DNA of 59,860 bases from Alphaproteobacteria bacterium (GCA_022819905.1 JAJEGJ010000078.1:1-59860), one strand, 5' to 3'; counted from the first letter of the stretch, positions 44,284 through 53,944 are shown. Notes: a model not told the origin generated them from the sequence alone. Program-made: numbers and translations.

Positions 44284-45057
44284 TCAGAAGGTCCCGTGCT
44301 CCCGGAACCAGGCGACCATCCGGTCCCGGGAATCCGCCGCCGCGGCGGGGTTTCCGGCCACCGTGTGCCCCTTATACCGGTACGTCCCCATGGGTAGGTC
44401 GAAGCTGTGGTGTGCCGAGGGGTAGACCTTCACCTCGAAGGGAGCGCCGCGCGCATAACCCCGACCTTCGACACAGTGGAACGCCGGCGTCCAGTCGTCG
44501 AGTTCACCGATGAGTACGAGTACCGGCGTGTGCCGTTCTTCCCGCAGCTGGTTGCCGCACCAGGGGTAGTAGGCAACGGCGGCCCGAAAGCGGTCGCCAA
44601 CAGGGATGGTTCTGCTCCTCGCCAGGCGAAGCACGACCTCGCCGCCGTGGCTTTGCCCCATGACGAAAATGTTGTCGCGGTCGACAAACGGCTGGGAACG
44701 AAGAAACCTGAGAGCCGAGACGGCGTCGCGCTGCCGGTATCGGTAGGCCGCCCACATCTCGTCGCCCTCGTTGCAGACCACGTCCCCCAGTCGACGCGGC
44801 CCGAAACTGTCGAGCACCAGTGCGACGAAGCCTTCGGAAACGAGATGACGCACATGCACCTGGTTTCCCTTCCTGACTTCCGGATCAAGGCCACTGCACC
44901 CGTGCATGAGCACGACGGCGGGGAACGGCCCATGTCCTTCCGGAACGGCCAGAGAGCCAGACGCTTCGGTGTCGGGCACGGTCACCCGCTCCGACGGCGC
45001 GCAACCACTGCCTCCCAACACGGCGGCGCACCAAATTGCGGTCAACAGCACACGCAT
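44284..45057 (-). CDS. Dienelactone-hydrolase-family exported hydrolase
   Basis: A 257-residue alpha/beta hydrolase. A short signal sequence ends near Cys19 (AAVLGGSGC), possibly a lipoprotein site, although the lipobox is imperfect. Seen: VVLMHGCSGLDP (oxyanion), the nucleophile in GQSHGGEV, acid in GELDDWTP, and His in SAHHSFDLP. Relatives include dienelactone hydrolases, where the nucleophile is Cys; here it is Ser. The substrate is unknown. Confidence 0.83.
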   Translation of the reverse strand: MRVLLTAIWCAAVLGGSGCAPSERVTVPDTEASGSLAVPEGHGPFPAVVLMHGCSGLDPEVRKGNQVHVRHLVSEGFVALVLDSFGPRRLGDVVCNEGDEMWAAYRYRQRDAVSALRFLRSQPFVDRDNIFVMGQSHGGEVVLRLARSRTIPVGDRFRAAVAYYPWCGNQLREERHTPVLVLIGELDDWTPAFHCVEGRGYARGAPFEVKVYPSAHHSFDLPMGTYRYKGHTVAGNPAAAADSRDRMVAWFREHGTF

Positions 45058-45212
45058 CGACTTCTCCGGTGACGTTCACTGTAAAGCCCGCTGCCGAGAC
45101 TCGGAAACAGATACGTGGCGGCGTCGACGCCTGCCGCGCGGTTGCGTCACGCCGAAGTCGTCGTCACCATGGGGTCCCGGCCACCGCTTTTCATCGAAAC
45201 GAGGGTCTCTCC

Positions 45213-46088
45213 ATGATTCGTTTCGAACCGCTCGACGGCCCGTTCGGCCAAGCTGTCGATGGCGTGGACCTCGCGGCAGGGGTGAGTGACGACGAGTTCC
45301 TCACGCTGTCGCAGGCACTGTACCGGCATCGTCTGCTGGTCCTGAAGCAGCAGAACTGTGACAAGGACGCGTATCTCCGGTTCGGCCGCCAGTGGGGAGT
45401 CCCGATCCAGCACGTCATCGATACGGCACGGATGCCGGGCTACCCGGACCTCCTCGAAGTAGGAAACGTGACGCGACGCTGGCGGGACTACAGCCGGAAC
45501 ACCGCCGTCTTCTGGCATACGGACCAGTCCTACGAGGCCGACGTTGCCAGCGCGACCATGCTGTACGCCCAGAAGGTCCCCGACGTGGGCGGCGAGACCC
45601 GATTTCTCGACATGAAGGCCGCCTACGACGATCTCGACCCGGACACGCGCGCGCGCATCGACGGGCTGGTCGCGGTTCACTACTACGGGGCGACGGCCGG
45701 ACGCGACGGTGAACACCCGACCCAGCAACTCACCGAGGCGCAGGCCGCCACGGTCCCGCCCGTGCCGCATCCGCTGGTGCGCGCTCATTCGATCACCGGC
45801 GAGCGCACGCTGTACGCCGTGAGTGGCACCCCTCGCGCCATCGAAGGCATGCCTCGGGAGGCCTCGGATGCCCTCCTGCGGTCGCTCAAGGACCATTGCG
45901 TGCAGGACAAGTACATCTACGCGCTCAAGTACGAGGTTGGCGATATCGGCATCTGGGACACCCAGATGACCATGCACTCCGCGGCGCCGATGGGCGATCC
46001 GGACGGTCCCGGGACCGAACGTCTCCTGTGGCGGATCAGCGTGCGCGGCGCCCCGGGGCTGTACCGGCGGGAGCGCGCCGCCGCGTGA
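45213..46088 (+). CDS. TauD/TfdA-family 2-oxoglutarate dioxygenase
   Basis: A 291-residue Fe(II)/2-oxoglutarate oxygenase. Iron ligands are in FWHTDQSYE (His, Asp) and TMHSAAPM (His); the 2-oxoglutarate Arg is in RLLWRISVRG. The family degrades sulfonates, phenoxy acids and similar compounds, but the neighbourhood does not name a substrate. The ATG at 45213 gives the usual start RFEPLDGPFGQAVDGVDL. Confidence 0.88.
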   Translation: MIRFEPLDGPFGQAVDGVDLAAGVSDDEFLTLSQALYRHRLLVLKQQNCDKDAYLRFGRQWGVPIQHVIDTARMPGYPDLLEVGNVTRRWRDYSRNTAVFWHTDQSYEADVASATMLYAQKVPDVGGETRFLDMKAAYDDLDPDTRARIDGLVAVHYYGATAGRDGEHPTQQLTEAQAATVPPVPHPLVRAHSITGERTLYAVSGTPRAIEGMPREASDALLRSLKDHCVQDKYIYALKYEVGDIGIWDTQMTMHSAAPMGDPDGPGTERLLWRISVRGAPGLYRRERAAA

Positions 46089-46522
46089 ACGGCGGCCATT
46101 GCCGTCCGTTCCCGTCGGGACGCGGCCGGCCCGTGGCTTGAACATGGACAGGTGAATCCGGGACAGCCGGTGAAGCGCGCTCGGCGCCCAGTGCCCCTGA
46201 AGCGACGCGAAGGCGTGCCGGGCGCGGGCATCCCAGGCAGCCAACCGGCGTTCCCAACTCGTCTCGTCCTGAAGGTCACAGCTCTCATGCCCCCGGCATG
46301 TGCCGGCCGAGGATCGGCCAAGCGACGGAACGCGGGCGCGCCTGACGCCCTGCTTGGCCGCTGGCCCTGCCGTGCACTAACATTCCGCCAGGCCAATCGA
46401 TCGGCGCCGATCACCCATCCGGAGAGGCTGACGCCCGGACGTCGTGATCCTGCGCCGGCGGCGCGGTGCTACTTCCACAAGAGTTCGAGGACGGCTGCCG
46501 AGGCAGCTGCAAGGAGTACGCG
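46089..46522. other. Intergenic, no gene recognised
   Basis: Over 400 bases between the dioxygenase and the universal stress protein. Only non-homologous frames. An AAGGAG Shine-Dalgarno precedes the stress protein start. Confidence 0.4.
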
Positions 46523-47359
46523 ATGGCTTACAAGGACATTCTCGTGGTGGCGGACGACACGCCTGAAAGCAAGGAGCGGGTGCAGTACGCGATCCGGCTG
46601 GCCGCACGCCACGAGGCACACGCGATCGGGATGATGCTTCGAGACGACCTGTCATTCGCCGGGTACGCCGCCGCTGACGTGTTCTCGGGAGATCTGGACA
46701 CGCGGCGACAGACGGAGGACGCAGCCCATGCACGGGTCCGCGAGGGGTTCGAACGAAGCGCGCAGGCGGCGGGGGTTGCCCACGAATGGCATTCCACGGA
46801 GGGAGATCCGGTCAGGACGGCCGCCCTATTCGGCCGGCACGCGGACATTGCCGTCATCGGACAGAGCGGGCGCGAAGGCGGCGCCTTCGGGGCGTCCCGG
46901 GACCTAGCCGAGCACGTCGTCCTTGCGAGCGGGCGACCGGTCATCGTGGTTCCCCACTTCGGCACCTATCCGAAGGTGGGCGAGCGCGTGATGGTAGCGT
47001 GGGACGCGAGCCGGGAAGCCGCCAGGGCGGTAGCCGACGCACTCCCCATTCTGCAGCAGGCGGCCGACGTCGTGATCTTCTCGGTGGACCCCGAGGAGCG
47101 GGGCGACCGGCACGGTCCGGTCCCCGGCGCGGATCTCGGACGGCATCTCGCGCGGCACGGCGTCAACGTGTCCGTAGAGAAGCTGAGCGCTCCGGACGTG
47201 CCGATCTCCGACCTGATCCTCAATCGGATTTCGGACGCCGGAATCGATCTTCTCGTGATGGGTGCGTATGGCCATGCCCGCATCCGGGAGCTGTGGCTCG
47301 GCGGCGTCACGCGCGACCTGCTGAAGCGCATGACGGTCCCGGTGCTGCTGTCGCACTGA
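46523..47359 (+). CDS. Tandem universal stress protein
   Basis: A 278-residue cytoplasmic protein with two UspA-like domains. The first begins YKDILVVADDTPESKERVQY; the second begins GERVMVAWDASREAARAV and keeps the nucleotide-binding pattern in VMGAYGHARIRELWLGGVT (G-x2-G-x9-G). Such proteins aid survival under stress. Monocistronic by spacing. Confidence 0.9.
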   Translation: MAYKDILVVADDTPESKERVQYAIRLAARHEAHAIGMMLRDDLSFAGYAAADVFSGDLDTRRQTEDAAHARVREGFERSAQAAGVAHEWHSTEGDPVRTAALFGRHADIAVIGQSGREGGAFGASRDLAEHVVLASGRPVIVVPHFGTYPKVGERVMVAWDASREAARAVADALPILQQAADVVIFSVDPEERGDRHGPVPGADLGRHLARHGVNVSVEKLSAPDVPISDLILNRISDAGIDLLVMGAYGHARIRELWLGGVTRDLLKRMTVPVLLSH

Positions 47360-47609
47360 TCGCCTGGCGCCCGGCGCCCCGCGGCACGAGGACGGCGGCG
47401 CGGCGGCCGAAGCGGGGGAACTCGGGGAAAGCCTGAACGAGGATGGCGGCGTCACCGGGTCCGCAACTGGTCCTGCCGCTCCGTCAGGCTGGAATCTGTC
47501 CTGGGGGCGACCACACCTAGTTTCCATGGGAAGTCGCGTTGCGGGAACGGGATCTCGATTTCGTCCGCGTGTAGGTGACCCCGGCAGCCGACTACCGCCT
47601 CAACGGCCT

Positions 47610-47697
47610 GGAAAAACGGATCGGTGCAGCTGGAAAGGATCCGACACCAACAATGGGACAAGATTGGCGGGACGTCGTCGCGCGTGCTGCTGATCGG
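47610..47697. repeat. Segment beyond fic repeated at 13.83 kb
   Basis: This part of the 47360-47697 gap matches 13832-13900 in order (CGGATCGGTGCA, GGAAAGGATCC). The homology continues into the last codons of fic. No gene is recognised in the gap. Confidence 0.55.
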
Positions 47698-48735
47698 TCA
47701 GGACTGGGAAGGCCCCTCTGTTCCCTCGTTCAGGGTGGCAAGGTACCGGTCGTAAACGAACAGCCGGTTGCGGCGTTTGCCGGTAATTTCCCGCGCCATT
47801 CGGAGCGCGACCAGACGTTCCATGGCCAACGAGACGGTTCGAAAGGTAAGCTGGGTCTCTCGGTTTGCCACCGGAAGTGACACAATCGTTCGTTGCCTCA
47901 GCACGTCGTGAACCCGCAGCACCGAGCCTGCTTTCCGACCGCAAGAGTCCTGAATGTGGTCTCGATGGTCCTGGAACATCCTGGAGAGGCGTCGCGCCGT
48001 CGAGACGGCGCCCTCGGCGGTCAGCCGGACGCCCTCAAGAAAAAAATGCAAGCCATGCCTCCCAGTCGCCGGTTTCCCGTACGTGCGTCAGCAAGTCGTA
48101 GTAGCGGGTGCGGTGTTGCTTGAGGTACAGGCTCAGGTACAGGAGCGGATTGCGGAGCAGGCCGGCCTCGCAGAGCAGCAACGTGATCAGCAGCCGTCCG
48201 ACGCGTCCGTTTCCGTCGAGGAACGGATGGATGGTCTCGAACTGGACGTGCGCGAGCCCTGCTCGCAAGAGCACGGATAGCCCGTCGTTCTCCGCATGAA
48301 GGAATTGCTCGAGCTCTGCCATGCCATCCGGTACCACGGTGTACGGAGGTGGCACGAAGACGGCGTTGCCGGGCCTGCTGCCACCGATCCAGTTCTGCGA
48401 CCGACGGAATGCGCCAGGCGTCTTGGTGCTGGCAGGGTCGTTTGACAGCAGCACCCGGTGGATCTCGCAGATCAGTCGATTCGAGAGCGGAAGGCCTTGC
48501 CGCACGAGGCGAAGACCATGATCGAGTGCTGCCACGTGATTGGAGACTTCGTGCACGTCGTGTGGGGGCACTCCCGGCGCTTCCTCGTGCTCAAAGAGCA
48601 AGAGGTCCGACAGCGACGACTGCGTGCCCTCGATCTGCGAGGAGAGCACGGCCTCCTTGCGCACGTAGGCGTGCCGGAAGAGAGCCTCGTCCGGCAGCAG
48701 CGCACAGCAACGGGGGTTGGACGGGAAGCGGACCT
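47698..48735 (-). pseudogene. Fic-domain adenylyltransferase gene, frameshifted and 5'-truncated
   Basis: The frame ending near 48035 carries the inhibitory helix SSQIEGT and the catalytic HPFLDGNGRVGRLL, intact for AMP transfer. A run of seven A (48040-48046) then shifts the frame; with six, AFFLEGVRLTAEGA continues into the C-terminal winged-helix region (RIVSLPVANRETQ-like, RMAREITGKRRNRLFVYDRY). At the 5' end, FicA-like residues (LLPDEALFRHAYVRKEAV) run back to the upstream gene stop without a normal start and without the usual first ~60 residues. At least two defects therefore exist; the homopolymer one could be an assembly error. Confidence 0.85.
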
Positions 48736-48737
48736 CG

Positions 48738-50042
48738 TCAGGGAGCGGCGAGCGCGAGCGCGTCGTCGAGGCGGATCGGAGCCGGCGCAGACAGCACTTC
48801 GATGTTCGAAGCGGCGCGCGCCTCGCCGAGCAGCGCCTCCGACGCCCACATCTCGTCGAGCATCGACGTGTTGCGGATCCACGCGAGCCGGAGCGACGCC
48901 GGATCCTCCTCGGCGCGGAAATTGAGCAGAACCTGCAACGCCTGCAGCTCGTTCTCCACCAGCATCGGCACCTTGCAGACGGACAGGCGCTTCGCAGTGA
49001 ACGCGTTCATGTACGTGGAGTTGAGGTCGACGTGCGGAAGCAGCGAGCGCGGCATGATGTCGGCGTTTCCCAGGCCGACCGCATTGCCGTGGGTGTCCTC
49101 GGTCAGCCCGCGCAAGTAGATGGCGCCGATCCGCGGGCTCGTCATGCCGGCCTTCTTCCCGATGACGTTGGTGTCCATGCCGGCACCGCTCACGTTCTTC
49201 CCCATCTCATCGACGATGAGGCCGTCGAGATCCTCGAACGGAAGCCGGGGCAGAAGCGAGTAGGCGCGTTCGAGCAGCTTGCCTTCCGCCTCGACAAGCG
49301 CGTCGAAGCCTCCCACCGGCACGCCCTGGACGACGGCGGTCTCCTTGAATGCGTTCTCCACGAGCGCGATGGCGCCGACCAGCTGCGGGCGGGCGGAATC
49401 CACGATCATGCGGGACGCTTCGAGCACGAGCCGGCCCATGCCCAGACGCAACGCCTGGTGGTGGATCTTCGACGCGCCGGCCTGCTTGCCCATGCCGATC
49501 ACGAGCATCTTGCAGATGCCGCTCTCCACCCGCTCGGTGAAGCCGGTGTGCGGCTTGACGCGATTGACCACGAGGACGCCGTCCGCATCGTGGCAAATCC
49601 TGTCCTGGTACACCGGGAAGCCGCTGGCGGTGGTCCCGATCTGCACCACCTCCATGCTCGATTCGATGGGGCAGCCCACGCTCGCCTCGGTGATGCCGTT
49701 GATGTCGTCCAGCACCCGCGCCTGCCCGTCGGCCGTCGCACCGCCGTGGCTGCCCATCGCGGGGACGACGACGGGGCGGGCGCCCGCGTCGCGCAGCGCG
49801 CCCACGCACTCGCGCACCACGGTCGCGAGGTTCGCGATGCCCCGGCTCGAACCCGTCACCGCGATGCGCTGGCCGGGCCGCACAGCGGCCGCCGCCGGCG
49901 CCATCTCCCGCCGCACCGCCGCGACGAGATCCGGCTCGGTCGGGCGCGGGAACTGCTGGCGGAGCCGGAAGACGGACGGGATGTCGTCCGGGCCGACGCC
50001 GGCGTGGGAGTCGTCAAGCAGGAAGCGGGTGGCGTTTTGCAT
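48738..50042 (-). CDS. LarA-like (DUF2088) lactate-racemase-domain protein
   Basis: A 434-residue protein resembling the N-terminal domain family of nickel-pincer lactate racemases (VTGSSRGIANLATVVRECVG, MGSHGGATADGQARVLDD, VLVVNRVKPHTGFTERVESG, MLVIGMGKQAGASKIHHQAL). The His-rich positions of the family (SHGG, KPHTGF, IHHQAL) are present. It may racemise or epimerise a 2-hydroxy acid, which would fit the hydroxy-acid dehydrogenase elsewhere in the window, but the nickel cofactor genes are not here. Confidence 0.8.
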   Translation of the reverse strand: MQNATRFLLDDSHAGVGPDDIPSVFRLRQQFPRPTEPDLVAAVRREMAPAAAAVRPGQRIAVTGSSRGIANLATVVRECVGALRDAGARPVVVPAMGSHGGATADGQARVLDDINGITEASVGCPIESSMEVVQIGTTASGFPVYQDRICHDADGVLVVNRVKPHTGFTERVESGICKMLVIGMGKQAGASKIHHQALRLGMGRLVLEASRMIVDSARPQLVGAIALVENAFKETAVVQGVPVGGFDALVEAEGKLLERAYSLLPRLPFEDLDGLIVDEMGKNVSGAGMDTNVIGKKAGMTSPRIGAIYLRGLTEDTHGNAVGLGNADIMPRSLLPHVDLNSTYMNAFTAKRLSVCKVPMLVENELQALQVLLNFRAEEDPASLRLAWIRNTSMLDEMWASEALLGEARAASNIEVLSAPAPIRLDDALALAAP

Positions 50043-50148
50043 GGGGCAGGGCGACCTTAGCGTGAAGTCTTCACCGTTTCACGACTTCCGGCGCGAAGCG
50101 ATGACATGCTCGCGCCATGTAGCCGCATGGAGCCTGTCGCGCCGTGCT

Positions 50149-51678
50149 TCACGGGCCACGCACCCTGCTGCCGGGACCGCGTGGCCGCGTCGGCTGGATT
50201 CCCGCAATGCTCTTGAGGAACAGCACCGAAGGCGCCAGCAGCAGCATCGCCGCGCCCAGCCCCAGCATCGATTCGTTGAACGCGAGCACCATCGCCTCGC
50301 GTTCTGCAACCAGGTAGATATAGCTCGCCGTTCCCCGGACGGCCGCAAACGAGTCCGAGACCGTCGGTTCCAGGCCGCGGTAGAGCATCCGCAGCCAGTC
50401 GTGGGCCACGGCGGCCGAGTTCCGGGCAACGTCCGAGAGATGGGTGTAGTGGTGCTGGATTCTGGCTTCCAGGATGGAGTTCATCGCGCCGATTCCGACC
50501 GCCGCGCCGAGCCGCATGATCAGGTTGAACAAGCCCGACGCATTCTTGATGCGATCGGGCCCGAGATAGCCGAGCGCCAGGTTCAGGATCGGGAGAAACG
50601 TCAGCTGCGCGGCGAGCCCGCGCACGGTCTGCGCCGGAAACACGTCCCAGAAACCCGGTCCGGCGAACATGAAGCCCTGCATCAGGGTGCCCGTGCCCAT
50701 CATCAGGATGCCGACGAGAGCCACGATCCGGCGCGGCCAGATCCGGAACAGCGCGAGCGTGATGAAACCGGACAGGAACTGGCCGACCCCGAGCACGAAC
50801 ACCATCTGCCCGATGACCATGCTGTCGAGAAGGCGCACCCGTGCAATAAACACGGGGAGCAGGTACGCCGGCGCGAACAGCACGACCCCCCAGCAAAACA
50901 CGACGGCGCTCCCGAGCGCGAAATTCCGCGTCTTGAACACCGAGAGGTCGACCACCGGATTCTTGCACGTGAGTTCGCGAACGAGGAACAGCAGGAGGGC
51001 TATGGCCGACACCGCGGTCAGGGAGGTGATCAGGTCGGAGGCAAACCAGTCGGCGCGGCGACCCTCTTCCAGCACGATTAGCCCCGGGCCCAGCACCAGG
51101 ATCGCAAGCACGATCCCCGGCAGGTCCGCCCTCTTCCAGAGGCCCGTCTCCGGCGAGTCGTAACGGCCGAGCGACGCGCCGAGCACGGTCACGACGATGC
51201 CGAACGGCACGTTGGACAGAAAGATCCAACGCCACGACAGGGACTCGGCGATGAAGCCGCCGAGGATGGGGCCGAGCGCGCTCGCCGCGGTCGCGAAGAG
51301 CCCGACCAGCATGCTCACGCGATCGCGGGCCTCCGGTCGGTAATGCGTGAACATCACCGAAAAGACGCACGGCATGATGCCGCCGCCGAACAGCCCCTGG
51401 ACGGCGCGGAAGGCGACGGCGGAATTGATGTCCCAGGCGAGCGCGCAGAGGATCGACCCAACGGTGAACCCGCCCGCGCACATCGTGAACATCCAGCGGA
51501 TCGAGAGCACCCGCAGCAGCCACCCGGACATCGCGAGCATCACGACTTCCGCGATCAGGAACGACGTGATGATCCAGCTAACCTCGTCCGGTCCGGCCCC
51601 TAGGCCCGACTGGATGTGCCGGAACGCGATGGCCAGATTCTGAACCCCCATCAGGTTCAGGAACATCCCGCCGGTCAT
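50149..51678 (-). CDS. emrB: DHA2-family drug efflux permease (EmrB type)
   Basis: A 509-residue, 14-helix major facilitator (SWIITSFLIAEVVMLAMSGW, FRAVQGLFGGGIMPCVFSVM, LGPILGGFIAESLSWRWIF). It works with the adjacent EmrA-type adaptor to export hydrophobic compounds. The first ATG is at 51678, yet the 26 codons upstream (including LTPSGRLAFWAM) look like the normal EmrB N-terminus and have no ATG, GTG or TTG. The true start may be CTG or may have been mutated. The first-helix motif LDxTIVN is replaced by LMGVQNLAI. Confidence 0.88.
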   Translation of the reverse strand: MTGGMFLNLMGVQNLAIAFRHIQSGLGAGPDEVSWIITSFLIAEVVMLAMSGWLLRVLSIRWMFTMCAGGFTVGSILCALAWDINSAVAFRAVQGLFGGGIMPCVFSVMFTHYRPEARDRVSMLVGLFATAASALGPILGGFIAESLSWRWIFLSNVPFGIVVTVLGASLGRYDSPETGLWKRADLPGIVLAILVLGPGLIVLEEGRRADWFASDLITSLTAVSAIALLLFLVRELTCKNPVVDLSVFKTRNFALGSAVVFCWGVVLFAPAYLLPVFIARVRLLDSMVIGQMVFVLGVGQFLSGFITLALFRIWPRRIVALVGILMMGTGTLMQGFMFAGPGFWDVFPAQTVRGLAAQLTFLPILNLALGYLGPDRIKNASGLFNLIMRLGAAVGIGAMNSILEARIQHHYTHLSDVARNSAAVAHDWLRMLYRGLEPTVSDSFAAVRGTASYIYLVAEREAMVLAFNESMLGLGAAMLLLAPSVLFLKSIAGIQPTRPRGPGSRVRGP

Positions 51679-51752
51679 CGCCCAGAAGGCGAGACGGCCG
51701 GATGGAGTCAGTCCGCCGACATCGATTGCTGGCGGCAGGACGGAGGGCGTGC

Positions 51753-52943
51753 TTACTGTGTGCGCTCCGCTAGGGCTGCACCCTGCGGCGCCGTACGAGT
51801 GTCAACCGCGACCACGACCGACATGCCGGGCACGATCCGGTTGGTGAGGGCTTCCGGCGTCTGGAACCGGATCTTGACAGGCACTCGCTGCACGACCTTC
51901 ACGAAGTTGCCGGATGCGTTTTGCGGCGGCAGCAGCGAGAACGACGCGGCGCTCGCCGGCGCGAAACTCAGGATGTGGCCGGTGATCGGATGGTCCGGGA
52001 ACGCATCGACCTCGATTCGCACTTCCTGCCCGACGCGCAGCCGTTCCAGCTGCGTTTCCTTGAAATTGGCCGTAACCCAGATGCTGTGCAGCGGCACCAC
52101 CGCCATCATCGGCCAGCCTTCCTCGATGTAGAAGCCCGGCTCCACCGTCTGGTTAGCGATGAATCCCTCGATCGGCGCGCGCACCTCGGTCGACGCCAGA
52201 TCCAGTTCCGCCGCCTCCAGCTTGGCCTTCGCGCTTTCGAGCGCGGCAGCGGCACTCTGGTGGCGGGCATTCGCCCGGCTCAGGTTGGCTTCGCGTTCCG
52301 TGGCCTCGGCATCGAGCTCGGCGATCTCGGCATCGAGCACCAGGAGCTCGCTCCGGAGCTTGGCGGCGTCCGCGATGGCGGCCTGGAGATCGTGCTCCGC
52401 GCGCACCAGCCGGGTCCTGGCGTCATCCAGGCCGCTGCGGCTGATTGAACGCGCGTCGTACAAGGTCTCCGCCCGCTCGGCGTCCATGGCTGCGTGGTCG
52501 CGCTCGGCCTCCAGCGAAGCCGCCCGGGCTTCGGCGCTCCGCACTTCAACCTGCTTTGCCACCTTGCGGGCTTCGGTCGTAACCCGGTGACCGGCGACAG
52601 CGGCACCCGCAGCGTTGGCGGCTTCCACCTCGGCCAAGGCGGCGGACATAGCCGCCTCAGCCACCTCGACACTCGCCTGCCGCTCGTCCACGACCGCTGC
52701 CAGGGGTTCGGTCTCGAACACCGCCAGCACGTCGCCGGGATAGACGTGCGTGTGCGTCGGCGGCGGCACCTCGGTGACGTAGCCACTGATGCGGGAGGCA
52801 ATCATCGTGATGCTGCCGCGCACGTAGGCGTTGTCGGTGACCTCGAAATGGCGGCGCTCCTGCCACCAAACGGCGCCCCAAACCCCGAGCCCCGCCACGA
52901 TGACGGCGGCCATCAGCAGTGCCACGATCGCGCTTGTCTTCAC
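51753..52943 (-). CDS. emrA: EmrA/HlyD-type membrane-fusion protein
   Basis: A 396-residue periplasmic adaptor: one N-terminal transmembrane helix (AIVALLMAAVIVAGLGVWGA), lipoyl-like half (SGYVTEVPPPTHTHVYPGDV), a very Ala/Glu-rich coiled coil (residues ~85-245) and the barrel domain (VRAPIEGFIANQTVEPGFYI, ETQLERLRVGQEVRIEVDAF). It is the first gene of the emrAB operon, with 74 bases to the emrB ATG. Two palindromes upstream (53048 and 53128) are likely operators. Confidence 0.91.
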   Translation of the reverse strand: MKTSAIVALLMAAVIVAGLGVWGAVWWQERRHFEVTDNAYVRGSITMIASRISGYVTEVPPPTHTHVYPGDVLAVFETEPLAAVVDERQASVEVAEAAMSAALAEVEAANAAGAAVAGHRVTTEARKVAKQVEVRSAEARAASLEAERDHAAMDAERAETLYDARSISRSGLDDARTRLVRAEHDLQAAIADAAKLRSELLVLDAEIAELDAEATEREANLSRANARHQSAAAALESAKAKLEAAELDLASTEVRAPIEGFIANQTVEPGFYIEEGWPMMAVVPLHSIWVTANFKETQLERLRVGQEVRIEVDAFPDHPITGHILSFAPASAASFSLLPPQNASGNFVKVVQRVPVKIRFQTPEALTNRIVPGMSVVVAVDTRTAPQGAALAERTQ

Positions 52944-53047
52944 GGATCAATTCCGTCCGAGGCCGTGCCCCGTTGCCTGATCGGTCAGGTGCAGGCCTTT
53001 CCCAAGGCATACACGCTCCACCTGCGTCGAAAAGGAGTCAAGGAAGT

Positions 53048-53064
53048 CATGCAATTTCTGCATG
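53048..53064. promoter_or_regulatory. Palindrome 1 upstream of emrA
   Basis: CATGCA-ATTTC-TGCATG is an inverted repeat; its inner 15 bases ATGCAATTTCTGCAT differ from palindrome 2 by few bases. It lies ~105 bases before the emrA start. MarR- or TetR-type repressors of efflux operons bind sites of this size. Confidence 0.55.
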
Positions 53065-53127
53065 ATGAGCAATGCCCAAACCTCAGTAGATTTCAGGAAT
53101 ATCTGTGCGAACTTTTGCGAGCAAGGT

Positions 53128-53142
53128 ATGCAACAATTGCAT
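53128..53142. promoter_or_regulatory. Palindrome 2 upstream of emrA
   Basis: ATGCAACAATTGCAT is a perfect inverted repeat (ATGCAA, 3-base centre, TTGCAT), 79 bases from palindrome 1 centre to centre. No regulator gene is adjacent. The remainder of 52944-53377 shows no gene. Confidence 0.55.
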
Positions 53143-53377
53143 GGCTCAGGCCGCTCCTTCCCCGACGTCCACCGTGGGTATTCGGCTTCGTCGCCGAACA
53201 GGGCCCGGTGCCGTTCGCGAGCCCGCCCTGGCCTGCCGCACGGAAACATGCCGCGGCCGCCGGCAAACGATTTGCGGCCGGCCCATGAGTCCCGCCGGTC
53301 CCGTGCGTTGCCGGGCCGGACGTCGGTGAGCCGTGACTTTGATAAGCTGGATCGCGAACCACCATCGAAGGTCGCTT

Positions 53378-53944
53378 ATGCGAGTGTTTCTGGCCGTCCT
53401 TGGTCTTCTCGTCGTCCTCAACCCCGCGTTCGCCGATGACGACGTGGCCGCCCGCACGGCGGCCAGCCGGGATGTGATCAAGTCGTTAGTGGGTGCGCTG
53501 CAAGAGCAGCTGTCACTGGCCATGGCCGACGGCGGGCCGGTGGCCGCTATCGAAGTGTGCAATCTGGCCGCGCCCGGCATTGCGCAGGCGGAATCCTCGG
53601 CCCGCGGATGGCGCGTCGGGCGGACCAGCCTGAAGCTCAGGAACCACGACAATGCACCCGATGCGTGGGAAATGGCCGTCCTTCAGGACTTCGAAGCCCG
53701 CAAGGCGGCCGGGGCCGATCCGAAGACGCTGGATCACGCCGAAATCGTGGCAGGCGATGGCGATCGCAACTTCCGGTACATGAAGGCCATCATCACGCAA
53801 GAGGTCTGCACGACCTGCCATGGCAGCAGTATTGCGCCGGAGATCGTTGCCCAGCTTGACGCCTTGTATCCGGGCGATCAGGCGCGCGGCTTTGCGCCCG
53901 GGGACATCAGGGGAGCGTTCACGATCGTCCAGCCGCTGGAGTAG
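53378..53944 (+). CDS. Periplasmic DUF3365 (Tll0287-like) haem protein
   Basis: A 188-residue exported protein with signal peptide (MRVFLAVLGLLVVLNPAFA) and a c-type haem site EVCTTCHG. The family pattern (GPVAAIEVCNLAAPGIAQ, GRTSLKLRNHDNAPDAWE) is that of DUF3365, a PAS-like haem-binding sensory domain. Here it is free-standing, so it may be a redox or gas sensor or an electron carrier. The ATG at 53378 gives the signal peptide. Confidence 0.87.
   Translation: MRVFLAVLGLLVVLNPAFADDDVAARTAASRDVIKSLVGALQEQLSLAMADGGPVAAIEVCNLAAPGIAQAESSARGWRVGRTSLKLRNHDNAPDAWEMAVLQDFEARKAAGADPKTLDHAEIVAGDGDRNFRYMKAIITQEVCTTCHGSSIAPEIVAQLDALYPGDQARGFAPGDIRGAFTIVQPLE

Noticed and set aside
48717-51081. Very long plus-strand frames opposite the LarA-like and emrB genes
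   Set aside because: Low-complexity antisense products; both minus-strand genes have clear family motifs.
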